Source: Solirubrobacterales bacterium (GTDB lineage Bacteria > Actinomycetota > Thermoleophilia > Solirubrobacterales > 70-9). From it: a stretch of DNA of 38,949 bases. Of this stretch, positions 21,980 through 30,673 are shown piece after piece. The notes under the pieces were generated by a model, which searched no databases, was not told where the DNA came from, and was given only the letters and a program-made list of their open reading frames with translations. The position numbers and the translations under genes were made by a program. Within the stretch, counting starts at the first letter, position 1, and each line of letters begins with the position of its first letter. The stretch lies in contig VEQW01000004.1 in the NCBI GenBank assembly GCA_018883025.1, forward strand, positions 1 through 38,949. The letters run 5' to 3'.

Positions 21980-23733
21980 CTTGGGTACACCCCGACCGTC
22001 AGGGTGACGCTCGAACCGGAGGTAACCGTGTCACCTCCGGCCGGTTCCTGGTCGATCACCCGTCCGTCCTGGGGCAGGATGGTCGTTTCCTGCTCGACCA
22101 CGACCGGGACCAGGCCGAGGTCGCTCAGGGCCGTTTCCGCGTCCTCCCGGAGCTGCCCGACCAGATTGGGCAGGGTCACCCCGGCATCGGGGCCGGAGGA
22201 GACGGTCAACTCGACGGTCGAGCCGGGCGCGGCAGCAGTACCGGCGTCGGGACTCTGGGTGACCACTTCGCCCTCGGGCCGGTCGCTCGCCTCCTCGGTC
22301 GAGGAGAGTTCGAGGTCCTTGGCGGCAAGTCGCTGCCTCGCCGCCTCAAGCGTGAGTCCGACCACGGCCGGGACCGTGACGCTCGCCGGGCCCGAGGCGA
22401 TCACCAGGACGACGGTCGAGCCGGCCAGGGCGCTCTCCCCCGCAGGCGGCTCCGTCCTCACCGCGCGTCCGCCGGGGTATCGGTCCGAGGGCTCGCGCTC
22501 GATCGAGACCTCGAAACCGGCCTGCTCGAGTTCGTTCTCGGCATCGTCGCGGGAGAGTCCGGCCACCTCGGGAACTTCGACCTCGGAGGGGCCTCCACTG
22601 ACGAAGAGGTCGACTTCAGGGTTGGAGCAGAAGTACCCGACCAGGGCACAGTCCCTGTCGGCCGTACCGGAGGGAACCTGTCGGACGACGATGCCGGGTC
22701 GGCGGTTCGACGCGACCCGGATCACCTCATCGACCTCGAACCCCTGCTCGGAGAGCCGCTCGGTCGCCCTCGCCTTCCCGTCCCCGACCACGTCAGGAAC
22801 CTCCACCGACTTGTTCCTGAGCAGGCCGAACAGGACCAGGGCAAGCAGCACGACCGCGATCAGACCGACCACCAGCGGCCGGCGATCCCTCTCCGGAAAG
22901 GGCGAGCCGGCGGTAGGGTCGAGTTCGGCAGCGTCAAGAGCAGCGATGAACTCTTCGGCCGAGCGGAAGCGGGCGAAGGGCTCACGGCTGAGTGCCTTCA
23001 CGACCACGGCGTCGAGGGCCGGGGAGACTTCCGGGTTCAGGTGGCTCGGCGCCTCTGGTTGTTCGGAGATCTGGCGCAGGACGACCTGGGCGTGGTCATC
23101 CCCGGGGAAGGGACGGCGACCGGTCAGGCACTCGTAGAGGATCACCCCGATCGAATAGAGGTCGGAAGGCGGACCGGCTTCACCGCCATCGGCCTGCTCG
23201 GGGGAGAGGTAGCCGGGCGTGCCCATGATCAGACCGTCCTCACCGGTCTCACCCTCGCCGGCCCGGGCGATCCCGAAGTCGGTGACCAGGACCCTCCCGG
23301 AGTCCTCGACCAGGACGTTCATCGGCTTGAAGTCCCTGTGGACGATCCCGTTCCGGTGGGCGAATGCAGCAGCTTCGAGGATCTGTCGGACTATCGCCAC
23401 GGACTGATCCACGGTCAGGCCCTGGTCGATCAACTCCCTCAGGGTTCGGCCACGGATCCAGGCCATCGCGATGTACCAGGTGTCTCCGACCTGGCCCCGG
23501 TCGAAGATCGGGACGATGTTGTTGTGCTGGAGGGCGGCCGCCGACTCCGCTTCCCTCCTGAAGCGGTCGACGAAGGAGGGGTCCCGCGCGAACTCGGGGT
23601 GGAGCACCTTGAGGGCAACCTGCCGGGAGAGCTCGAGGTCATCGGCCAGCCAGACGTCGGCCATGCCCCCGGAACCGATCTTCGAGCGGATCCGGTAGCG
23701 GCCGTCGACCACGTCGCCCTCAGCGAGGCTCAT
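21976..23733 (-). CDS. pknB: PASTA-domain Ser/Thr protein kinase
   Basis: 585 residues from ATG 23733. Kinase domain (about 12-270): IGSGGMADVWLADD, K42 in ALK, HRDFKPMN with D134, DFG at D152, GTPGYLSPEQ. Single membrane helix 286-305. Four extracytoplasmic PASTA repeats (about 310-382, 383-448, 449-515, 516-585), each with a PxVxGL-type start; these bind muropeptides or lipid II in known homologues. The first repeat carries an insert with two cysteines (C360, C367) that could form a disulphide. In mycobacteria PknB controls elongation and division through cell-wall enzymes. Here it lies 28 bases after pbpA and overlaps ddl by 4 bases. Confidence 0.95.
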   Translation of the reverse strand: MSLAEGDVVDGRYRIRSKIGSGGMADVWLADDLELSRQVALKVLHPEFARDPSFVDRFRREAESAAALQHNNIVPIFDRGQVGDTWYIAMAWIRGRTLRELIDQGLTVDQSVAIVRQILEAAAFAHRNGIVHRDFKPMNVLVEDSGRVLVTDFGIARAGEGETGEDGLIMGTPGYLSPEQADGGEAGPPSDLYSIGVILYECLTGRRPFPGDDHAQVVLRQISEQPEAPSHLNPEVSPALDAVVVKALSREPFARFRSAEEFIAALDAAELDPTAGSPFPERDRRPLVVGLIAVVLLALVLFGLLRNKSVEVPDVVGDGKARATERLSEQGFEVDEVIRVASNRRPGIVVRQVPSGTADRDCALVGYFCSNPEVDLFVSGGPSEVEVPEVAGLSRDDAENELEQAGFEVSIEREPSDRYPGGRAVRTEPPAGESALAGSTVVLVIASGPASVTVPAVVGLTLEAARQRLAAKDLELSSTEEASDRPEGEVVTQSPDAGTAAAPGSTVELTVSSGPDAGVTLPNLVGQLREDAETALSDLGLVPVVVEQETTILPQDGRVIDQEPAGGDTVTSGSSVTLTVGVYPR

Positions 23734-23761
23734 GACCCGCTCCCCCGGGCACGATCGGCGA

Positions 23762-25204
23762 TCACTCGCCGAGCAGCTCCTGCATCACTCCCGCGGCGAT
23801 CGGTGCGGCAACCGTGCCGCCCGTCCCGGAGGTGCACTCGACCGTGGCGGCCACCGCCACCTCCGGCCGGTCCGCAGGAGCGAAGCCGACGAACCAGGCC
23901 TGGTTCGGCAGACCGGCGCAATCGGCCCGCCCCGGTACCTCGGCCGTGCCGGTCTTGCCTGCGACGTCGATCCCGTAGAGCGCAGCCGCCGTGCCGGTTC
24001 CCTCATCGACCACGGAGGTCATCGCCTGGGTCAACTCGGCCGCCGTTCCGGCAGTGATCACCTCGGACTGGGTCTCGGGCTCCATCTTCGAGACGAGTCG
24101 CCCGTCACGGTCCCGGATCGCGGTCCAGATCCTCGGCTTCATGAGAACCCCCCGGTTGGCGATCGCAGCCGCCACCTGGGCCATCTGGAGCGGGGTGACC
24201 AGGAGCCGTTCCTGTCCGATTGCGATCCGTCCGACATCGACCCCGTCATCGGGGCGGACCAGGCTCCCCTCCTCGAAGACGCCCGAGACCGACAGCTCGT
24301 CGGACGGAAGGTCGATCGGGGGTTTCGAACCGAAGCCGAAGCGGTCCATGTACTTGAACAGGGTGTCGCTGCCAATCTGTTCCCCGAGCTGGGCGAAAAA
24401 GGTGTTGACCGAGTTGGTCAGGGCGGTCTCGATGTCGATCGAACCGAAGGTCGCACCGCCGAAGTTGGATAGCGGGTTGCCCTGCACGTCGATCGTCGCC
24501 GGGGAGTCGATCAGGGTCGAGGTGTCGATCGCGCCACTGTCGAGCGCAGCGGCCGCAGTCACCAGCTTGAAGGTCGACCCTGGCGGGTACTGGCCCTGGG
24601 TACTGCGGTCGAGCAGCGGGGCGGCCGGGTCGGAGTTGAGGTCCTTGAGGTAATCGGGGACCAGGTTCGGGTCGTAGGCCGGGATGCTCGCCGCAACCCG
24701 AACCTTCCCGGTGGCAGGCTCGATCGCGACCACCGACCCGGGCTGGCCGGCGAGCAGGTCGAGGGCGGTCTGCTGCGCCCCGACGTCGAGCGCGGTCGCC
24801 ATCGGGTTACCGGCCGGAGGCTCACCGGAGATCTCCTGGAGGAAGTCGTCGACCTCGTTCCCCTCGCCGGTGAGGGTCTGGTCGTGGTAGCGCTCGAACT
24901 CCGAGCTCCCCTGCTCGGCGAAGGAGTACCCGAGCGGATGGCCGAACAGTTCACCCAACGGGTACTCACGGATGAATCGCCGTGACTCCCCCTCCCCTAT
25001 CGGGTTCGACTCGGCAAGGACCGTCCCGTCCGAGGCCCTGATCGTTCCTCGCTTGATCCGCTGGGCCTCGAACAGGGGCCGCTTGTTTGCCCGCTCGCCC
25101 TTCAGCTGATCGGCATCGAGCACGGCCCACCAGGCCGTGAAGCCGGCCAGGACGGCGAACAGCACGAAGACGAACCCGAACAGTCGTGTGATCCGCTGGT
25201 CCAC
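23762..25204 (-). CDS. pbpA: Class B penicillin-binding protein (transpeptidase)
   Basis: 480 residues from GTG 25204, immediately after the rodA stop (TAAGTG). It cross-links peptidoglycan with its partner SEDS polymerase. One N-terminal membrane helix (about 7-27) precedes an N-terminal dimer or linker domain (about 40-135) and the transpeptidase domain: S210-T-F-K213 (catalytic serine), S265-V-N267 and K417-T-G419. C429 and C457 in the last part could form a disulphide outside the cell. The length and position between rodA and pknB match the mycobacterial PbpA rather than a division-specific FtsI. Confidence 0.95.
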   Translation of the reverse strand: MDQRITRLFGFVFVLFAVLAGFTAWWAVLDADQLKGERANKRPLFEAQRIKRGTIRASDGTVLAESNPIGEGESRRFIREYPLGELFGHPLGYSFAEQGSSEFERYHDQTLTGEGNEVDDFLQEISGEPPAGNPMATALDVGAQQTALDLLAGQPGSVVAIEPATGKVRVAASIPAYDPNLVPDYLKDLNSDPAAPLLDRSTQGQYPPGSTFKLVTAAAALDSGAIDTSTLIDSPATIDVQGNPLSNFGGATFGSIDIETALTNSVNTFFAQLGEQIGSDTLFKYMDRFGFGSKPPIDLPSDELSVSGVFEEGSLVRPDDGVDVGRIAIGQERLLVTPLQMAQVAAAIANRGVLMKPRIWTAIRDRDGRLVSKMEPETQSEVITAGTAAELTQAMTSVVDEGTGTAAALYGIDVAGKTGTAEVPGRADCAGLPNQAWFVGFAPADRPEVAVAATVECTSGTGGTVAAPIAAGVMQELLGE

Positions 25205-26530
25205 TTAGGAAGAAAGCCGCCTCGCCTCACGGCGGGCCCGGTCGGAGATCAGCAGCAGCAGGCCGAGGAGGATGAAGTTGGCGACGATCGAGCTGCCACC
25301 GTAGGAGACCAGCGGCAGGGTGACGCCGGTGAGCGGGATGACCCGGGTCACGCCACCGATGATCACGAAGGCCTGGAAGGTGAAGACGGTGGTCAGGCCA
25401 GTGGCGAGGAGCTTCGAGAACCCGTCCCGGGCGATCACCGCGGTCTTGTAGCCCCGGGCGGCGATCATCAGGTACGTGGCGAGGATCGCAACCCCACCCG
25501 CGAGTCCGGTCTCGCTGACCACGAGGGTGTAGATCAGGTCGGTGTGAGCGGCCGGCAGGAGGGCCGTTTCGGTGCCGGGGATCGTCACCAGCGACTCGGC
25601 GAAGCCCTCGCCGAGGAGGCCCCCGTCGGCCTGGGCAAACATCGACTGGAGCACCTGGTACCCGGCCCCCGAGGGGTCCTGGTACGGATCGAGCCAGATG
25701 TCGACCCGGTCGGTGACGTGGCCGACGGTCGAGTAGATCACCCAGGCGCCGAGCAGGAACATCGCCATGCCGACGACCACGAAGGAGAGTCGGCCGGTGG
25801 CGACATAAAGCAGGGCAAGGAACGCGGCGAAGAACATCAGGGAGCTGCCGAGGTCCCGGATGAAGATGAGCATCAGCATCGAAGCCCCCCAGACGACCAG
25901 CAGCGGGCCGAGGTACTTAAGTGGCGGCAGGGTGATCCCCAGGACCCGTTTCGCCTTGATCACGAGGAGCTCCCGGTTCTCCCAGAGGTAGGCGGCGAGG
26001 AATATGACGATCCCGATCTTGGCGAGCTCGGTCGTCTGGAAGGAGAGCGGCCCGAGCGAGATGCTCAGATAGGCGCCGTTCACCTGCTCGCCGATTCCCG
26101 GCAGTCGGGGGGCGATCAGCAGGAAGAGGCTTGCCGCGGCGATCGTGTACCGGTACCGCTCGAGCACCGAGTAGTCGCGGAGGAACAGGACCGTCATCGC
26201 GAAGAAGACGAGCCCGACCACGAACCAGTTGGCCTGGTCCCGGGCGAACTCGCGGGCGAGGTCCGAGTCGAGGCGGTAGATCATGATCAGGCCGATCGCC
26301 GTGAGCAGCGCGAACAGGGGGAAGAGGAACGGATCGGAGTCCGGCAGCCTGATCCGGATGAAGATGTGGGCGGCGAGGCAGACCGCCAGGAAGTAGAGGC
26401 CGTAGGCCAGGCTGAGGTCGCTGAGCCGGTCCTCCCCCTGGGCGAACACGGCGGCAAAGCCGATGGTCAGCAGGATTGCCACCGGAAGGAGGGCAGCGAG
26501 CTCCCTGTTCCTGAGTGCGGTTCCGGTCAC
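25205..26530 (-). CDS. rodA: SEDS-family peptidoglycan polymerase (RodA/FtsW)
   Basis: 441 residues from GTG 26530, 16 bases after the pstP stop; the in-frame extension to 26752 lies inside pstP and is rejected. About 10-12 membrane helices. SEDS motifs: IGLIMIYRLD, GEQVNGAYLSISLGPLSFQT followed by TELAKIGIVIFLAAYL, LLVVWGASMLMLIFIRDLGS (conserved Asp), YQVLQSMFAQADGGLLGEGF, LLPAAHTDLIYTLVVSETGL and a C-terminal GVTLPLVSYGGSSIVANFIL. SEDS proteins polymerise glycan strands from lipid II. Being directly coupled to pbpA suggests the two form a polymerase-transpeptidase pair, controlled by the flanking kinases and phosphatase. Confidence 0.94.
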   Translation of the reverse strand: MTGTALRNRELAALLPVAILLTIGFAAVFAQGEDRLSDLSLAYGLYFLAVCLAAHIFIRIRLPDSDPFLFPLFALLTAIGLIMIYRLDSDLAREFARDQANWFVVGLVFFAMTVLFLRDYSVLERYRYTIAAASLFLLIAPRLPGIGEQVNGAYLSISLGPLSFQTTELAKIGIVIFLAAYLWENRELLVIKAKRVLGITLPPLKYLGPLLVVWGASMLMLIFIRDLGSSLMFFAAFLALLYVATGRLSFVVVGMAMFLLGAWVIYSTVGHVTDRVDIWLDPYQDPSGAGYQVLQSMFAQADGGLLGEGFAESLVTIPGTETALLPAAHTDLIYTLVVSETGLAGGVAILATYLMIAARGYKTAVIARDGFSKLLATGLTTVFTFQAFVIIGGVTRVIPLTGVTLPLVSYGGSSIVANFILLGLLLLISDRARREARRLSS

Positions 26531-26546
26531 GTTCGCCTGGGCCTGG

Positions 26547-27659
26547 TCAGGACCCCTGTCCGGTCTCGAGCTCCCGGACGAGGTCGATCGCGTCCTCGCG
26601 CGAGCGCAGACGGTGGCCGGTGACGACGTCCTGTCTCCCCGGAGGCAGCTCGCCGGTCTGGATCGCGGACGGATACTCGACTCGGTAGAGCTCGAGGCCG
26701 AAGGGCCCCTCGTACGGCAGGCCCCTGTAGAGCGCGACCCGGCCTGCCTCATCGGTGCCGACGAACCACACCTGGCGTGAGCCGATCCAGGCTCCCCCGA
26801 GGACGACGGCCAGGACGATCAGACCGACAGTAGCGCCGACCAGGATCCGGCCGGCTCGCCGACCGCGACCGGCACCGTCACGGGCTGGGCGACCACCCGC
26901 CGGCGCTGCCACCGGGGTGCCGGGTCGGGGCAGGGGCGAGGCCGGGTCCTCGACCTGGAAGAGGACGACGGTGATGTTGTCCCTCCCGCCCGCCAGGTTG
27001 GCTGCGTCGACCAGCTCCCTGGCTGCAATCTCGAGCGAATCGGCCTCGACCACCAGGGTCCTGATCCGGTCGTCGTCGAGCATCGACGTGAGGCCGTCGG
27101 AGCAGAGCAGGAAGACGTCGCCGGGAGCGGCGGCGACCTCCTGGACGTCGACGTCGACCGCGGGCTCGGGGCCGAGAGCCCGGGTGATTATCGAACGCTG
27201 GGGGTGCTCCTCCGCCTGGGCCTCGGTCAGCTGTCCTCGCCTGCGCATCTCCTCTACCAGGGAGTGATCGCGGGTCAGGCGCTGGATGATCCCGTCGCGG
27301 ATCCGGTAGGCGCGCGAGTCGCCGACGTGGCCGATCGTCACCGTCTCGGACTTCGGGTCGATCGCAGCGGCAGTGATCGTCGTCCCCATGCCGGCGTAGG
27401 CCGGGTCGGAGCGAGCCTGGTCATGGATCACCCGATTGGCGGTCTGGATCCGTGACGGCAGGGTCTCCGACAGGGGGCCTTCGGGCAGGCCCTCCTCGAA
27501 AGCCGAAACGGCAGCCCGCGAGGCGACCTCCCCCGCCTGGGCGCCACCCATCCCGTCGGCCACGACGAAGAGCGGGGCGTGCGAGAGCATCGAATCCTCG
27601 TTCGCGCGGCGCTGGCGGCCGGTATCGGTCTTCCCGGAATGTGCCGCGACCCGGATCAA
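26547..27659 (-). CDS. pstP: PP2C-type Ser/Thr protein phosphatase
   Basis: 370 residues from ATG 27659, overlapping the fhaB stop by 4 bases (ATGA). It reverses phosphorylation by the operon's kinases. PP2C motifs: GRQRRANEDSML with metal-binding D22, FVVADGMGGAQAGEVA with D35, GMGTTITAA, GHVGDSRAY, FLLCSDGLTSMLDD and GGRDNITVVL. After a Pro/Arg-rich linker (about 235-262) comes one membrane helix (about 263-283) and an extracytoplasmic tail of about 85 residues (WFVGTDEAGRVALYRGLPYE) that looks like a small beta-rich domain. This matches the layout of mycobacterial PstP. Confidence 0.95.
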   Translation of the reverse strand: MIRVAAHSGKTDTGRQRRANEDSMLSHAPLFVVADGMGGAQAGEVASRAAVSAFEEGLPEGPLSETLPSRIQTANRVIHDQARSDPAYAGMGTTITAAAIDPKSETVTIGHVGDSRAYRIRDGIIQRLTRDHSLVEEMRRRGQLTEAQAEEHPQRSIITRALGPEPAVDVDVQEVAAAPGDVFLLCSDGLTSMLDDDRIRTLVVEADSLEIAARELVDAANLAGGRDNITVVLFQVEDPASPLPRPGTPVAAPAGGRPARDGAGRGRRAGRILVGATVGLIVLAVVLGGAWIGSRQVWFVGTDEAGRVALYRGLPYEGPFGLELYRVEYPSAIQTGELPPGRQDVVTGHRLRSREDAIDLVRELETGQGS

Positions 27660-28129
27660 CGGCCTGCCCCCTCGGTCACGAACCTGAAAGAGGTGTCTCC
27701 GATCGCCACCACGGCGCCGTCGGCCAGCTCCGTCTCACCGATCACCGGGGCTCCATCGAGCAATGTTCCGTTGGTCGAGTTCATGTCCTCGATGTAGAAC
27801 CGGTCTCCCCTCGGGTAAACCCTCGCGTGGATGCCGGATGCGTAGCGGTCCGAGAAGGCGATCTCGGCTTCGCTCGATCGTCCGAGCGTTGCCCCGCCAA
27901 ACAGGTCGAAACGCGTCCCGGGCTCGAGGTTCGAGCTGGTCTCGACGACCAGCCAGGCATCCTGGTTCCCGCCCGGCGTCGGGCCGACGGTCCGGTCGGA
28001 GGCCGCTCCCGCCGCCGAACCGGTCCTGATGAGGTCCTTTCGGGCCGACCTGGCGATCCAGAGCAGGAAGAGGAAGAGGAAGGCGAGGAAGGCGAGGCGC
28101 AGGACGAGCGAGATCGGCGCGAGTTCCAT
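27656..28129 (-). CDS. fhaB: FHA-domain membrane protein (FhaB-like)
   Basis: 157 residues from ATG 28129. An N-terminal membrane helix (about 7-26) is followed by a short basic segment and a linker. A forkhead-associated domain spans about residues 65-155: FGGATLGRSSEAEIAFSDRY, SGIHARVYPRGDRFYIEDMN, STNGTLLDG, i.e. GR...S...H...N-G. FHA domains bind phosphothreonine, so it is a reader of the flanking kinases. Mycobacterial FhaB (FipA) has the same position and layout and helps division. It begins 6 bases after fhaA and overlaps pstP by 4. Confidence 0.93.
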   Translation of the reverse strand: MELAPISLVLRLAFLAFLFLFLLWIARSARKDLIRTGSAAGAASDRTVGPTPGGNQDAWLVVETSSNLEPGTRFDLFGGATLGRSSEAEIAFSDRYASGIHARVYPRGDRFYIEDMNSTNGTLLDGAPVIGETELADGAVVAIGDTSFRFVTEGAGR

Positions 28130-28135
28130 TTCGGC

Positions 28136-28900
28136 TCAGTTCCCACCATCGACCGAGAAGATCGCCGTGGTCGTCCCGAGGGTCACCCGGTCCCCGTCCT
28201 CGAGCCTGGCCGACCCGACCTGTCTGCCGTTGACCTTGATCCCGTTGGTCGAGCCCAGGTCGACCACGTGCCAGTCGGCACCCCGAAGCCGGAACTCGGC
28301 ATGCCGGCGCGAGATGTTGGGGTCGTCGAGCACGATTCCACAGTCGCCCGAGCGCCCGGCAACCACCGTGCCCGCCAGGTCGTAGCTCCGGCCGTCGACC
28401 TCGACCGAGGCGGCCGGGGGCGCTTTCTCGGTCAGCTCCGGTTCGACCGGGACCGGCGGGGGCTTCGGGGCCCGGTAGACCATCGTCCGGCCCTCCTCGG
28501 CCTGGTCGGGGACCTCCCCCTCCCGCGATGGCGCCTTGACCATCCGGGCCTGGATGCCGAACTCGCCCAGCCTCAGGCGGTCGTCGGTCTCGAAGGCGAT
28601 CTCCGGCCGGGTCAGGAGCTCGTAACCCCGAGCCCGGGCATGTTCGAGCAGGTAAGAAGAGAGTTCCTGCCCGAGCGAGCCCTCATAACCCTCGAGCTTC
28701 TCGTGGTCGCCGGGCGAGAGGTAGACCGTGTACCGGTTCGGGACGTAGACCCGGGAGACCGAAGCGGTCTTGTTCGCATCCATCTCGCGGGCGAGACGTC
28801 GGGCCAGCTCGATCGGCTGGACCTCGCTCGAGAAGGCCCTGCTGAACACACCCCTGACCAGGCCCTCTAGACGGTCTTCCAGCCGCCTGAACACGTTCAA
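28136..28900 (-). CDS. fhaA: DUF3662/FHA-domain protein (FhaA-like)
   Basis: 254 residues from TTG 28900, with a strong GGAGG 8 bases upstream. The N-terminal domain (1-115) is DUF3662-like: RRLEDRLEGLVRGVFSRAF, VQPIELARRLAREMDANKT and VYVPNRYTVYLSPGDHEKLE. A Pro-rich linker (about 120-165) precedes a C-terminal FHA domain (about 170-252): GTVVAGRSGDCGIVLDDPNI, SRRHAEFRLRG, LGSTNGIKVNG. In mycobacteria FhaA binds the phosphorylated pseudokinase MviN and localises cell-wall synthesis. It lacks a membrane segment, so it is cytoplasmic. The linker is shorter than in Mycobacterium. Confidence 0.94.
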   Translation of the reverse strand: MNVFRRLEDRLEGLVRGVFSRAFSSEVQPIELARRLAREMDANKTASVSRVYVPNRYTVYLSPGDHEKLEGYEGSLGQELSSYLLEHARARGYELLTRPEIAFETDDRLRLGEFGIQARMVKAPSREGEVPDQAEEGRTMVYRAPKPPPVPVEPELTEKAPPAASVEVDGRSYDLAGTVVAGRSGDCGIVLDDPNISRRHAEFRLRGADWHVVDLGSTNGIKVNGRQVGSARLEDGDRVTLGTTTAIFSVDGGN

Positions 28901-28924
28901 CGGGCGCCCCTCCGACCATGCCGC

Positions 28925-30484
28925 TCATCGGACATCGGTGACACCCCCGGATCCTACGCCAGAGACTTCGAGTGCCCCCTGGGTCCGCCCTCCGGTCCTC
29001 GTCGAGAGCCGGTCGACCAGGAGGCCGCCGAGCAGGGCAAGGACGAGCCAGACGGCGAGGGCGACGGGAAAGGCGGGGGTAGTGATGACCGGCCAGACCA
29101 GCTCGACGAGAAGGGTGAAGGGATCGTTGGCCCAACTGGGATCGACCTTCGGGATCTCTCCGAAGAGAAGCTTGCGCCCGGAGACCGCTTCGGCCCCCGC
29201 CGCCGCCAGAAGGGAAGCGACCGCGATGATCGCCCGATCCCTCGCCCTTCCGGCGAAGGCCGCGACGACCGCCGACAGGGGAGCGAGCCCGATCAGGCCT
29301 ACCAGCGGAGAGAGGGGAATCGCGAGCAGGGAAGCAGCTGATCCCGAAACGATGACTCCGGGCACGACCCAGACCAGAGCGATCGCCGTCGCTGCGCCCC
29401 AGAGATCCCCGGCAAGACCGAGCCAGGCGGCGGTCGCCAATCCGGCCAGGGGAAACCCGATCCGGGGGGAGGCAAGCGAGGCCAGGCCAACGGCGATCGC
29501 GGTCGCGCCGATCGATGCCACATCGGCCACACCGGACGAGGCCAGCACCGTGGCGGCCGCCGCGGCCATCATCACGCCGGTCGCGATGCGGACGGGCCAG
29601 GCCCGCTCATCCCGGACCCGCCGCTCGAGCGGCTCCCTGTTCCCCTGACGTTCAGGTGCACCCCGGTCGAGGCTCTCGGCCAACGACGAGACCCCCTCGG
29701 CCAACTCGGCCGCCGATGGTCGCCACTCGGGATCGAGTTCGAGACAGTCGTCGATCAGGTCGGTCAGCTCGGCCGGAAGATCGGGACGGTAGGCAGAGAG
29801 CGGCGGGAGCTCCCGGGTCGCCGCGAGGACGGTTTCCCCGGCCGTCTTGCCCCGGCGGGGGTTGACCCCGGTCCAGGCCTCGAACAGGGTCAGACCGAGC
29901 GAGTAGACGTCCGCCTCGGGCCCGGCGTCGAGACCGTCCGCCTGCTCCGGGGCCATGTAGGCAAGGGTGCCGAGGACGTCACCGGCCGCGGTCAGCTCCT
30001 CGACCCCGGCAAGCCTGGCCACCCCGAAATCCATCAACTTGGTCTGGCCCGTCTCGTCGGAGCGGATCAGGTTCGACGGCTTCACGTCCCGGTGGACCAC
30101 CCCCCGCGAGTGGGCGTGGTCGAGGCTCCGGGCGGTCTCGATCGCAACCCCGGCCACTTCCCGGTCGCTCAACATGTCGCGGTCGATCATCTGGCGAAGA
30201 GTCGGACCCTCGACCAGCTCGCTGACCAGGAAGGCCCTTCCTTCCCCTGGCCCGTACTCGTGCTGGACGAACTCGTAGAGGCCGACGATCCCGGGATGGT
30301 TGAGACGGGCCGCCGCCTGTGCCTCGCGGCGGGTGCGAGCGGCCGATTCGGCCCGGGTCTCGATCACCTTGACCGCGACCTCTCTCTCCAGGCGTCGATC
30401 CCAGGCGCGGTAAACGGTGCCGAAGCCGCCACTGCCCAGCCGTTCGACGATTTCGAAGCGGTTCATCACCGTGGTGTTGACCAT
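28925..30484 (-). CDS. Ser/Thr protein kinase with multi-pass membrane C-terminus
   Basis: 519 residues from ATG 30484; ATG 30466 (MNRFEIVERLGS) is an equally good start and closer to the kinase fold. Kinase domain: LGSGGFGTVYRAWD, K39 in VAVK, HRDVKPSN with D133, DFG at D152, LAYMAPEQADG. After the kinase and a charged linker (about 270-300) there are about 7-8 hydrophobic segments (about 303-505), rather than the usual single helix. A gap of about 35 residues between two of them (GRKLLFGEIPKVDPSWANDP) could be an outer loop. It heads the operon with fhaA, fhaB, pstP, rodA, pbpA, pknB and ddl, a place held by other genes in Mycobacterium. Its input signal is unknown. Confidence 0.88.
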   Translation of the reverse strand: MVNTTVMNRFEIVERLGSGGFGTVYRAWDRRLEREVAVKVIETRAESAARTRREAQAAARLNHPGIVGLYEFVQHEYGPGEGRAFLVSELVEGPTLRQMIDRDMLSDREVAGVAIETARSLDHAHSRGVVHRDVKPSNLIRSDETGQTKLMDFGVARLAGVEELTAAGDVLGTLAYMAPEQADGLDAGPEADVYSLGLTLFEAWTGVNPRRGKTAGETVLAATRELPPLSAYRPDLPAELTDLIDDCLELDPEWRPSAAELAEGVSSLAESLDRGAPERQGNREPLERRVRDERAWPVRIATGVMMAAAAATVLASSGVADVASIGATAIAVGLASLASPRIGFPLAGLATAAWLGLAGDLWGAATAIALVWVVPGVIVSGSAASLLAIPLSPLVGLIGLAPLSAVVAAFAGRARDRAIIAVASLLAAAGAEAVSGRKLLFGEIPKVDPSWANDPFTLLVELVWPVITTPAFPVALAVWLVLALLGGLLVDRLSTRTGGRTQGALEVSGVGSGGVTDVR

Positions 30485-30491
30485 GGGATAC

Positions 30492-30511
30492 GGCTTTCGA
30501 CACGGAAAGCC
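30492..30511 (-). promoter_or_regulatory. Perfect hairpin covering the ribosome-site region of the kinase operon
   Basis: On the minus strand GGCTTTC-CGTGTC-GAAAGCC is a perfect 7-bp inverted repeat ending 7 bases before ATG 30484. The only Shine-Dalgarno-like run (GAAAG) is in its 3' arm, so folding would hide it. It could equally be a protein operator. Confidence 0.4.
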
Positions 30512-30568
30512 CCGGACCTCCGGCTGCGAGGTGCTTCGCAGTACTTCGACCGGTCATCCTGATTCATT

Positions 30569-30612
30569 GGAAGGGTCTAAATTCCGGTCGGAGAACGGAC
30601 CCGGAAGGGTCC
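30569..30612 (+). promoter_or_regulatory. Direct repeat GGAAGGGTC around a candidate -10, plus a hairpin
   Basis: GGAAGGGTC occurs at 30569-30577 and 30603-30611 (34 bases apart). The first copy touches TAAATT (30578-30583), a possible -10 for the CARDB gene; no good -35 was seen. The second copy is part of the hairpin GGACCC-GGAA-GGGTCC (30597-30612). Repeats of this kind next to a -10 suggest regulator binding. Confidence 0.35.
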
Positions 30613-30673
30613 CGCTTGGCCTTGTTCGCGGTCACACCGCCATCGGGCAGGCGAATAACGAAGCAGGCAGACG

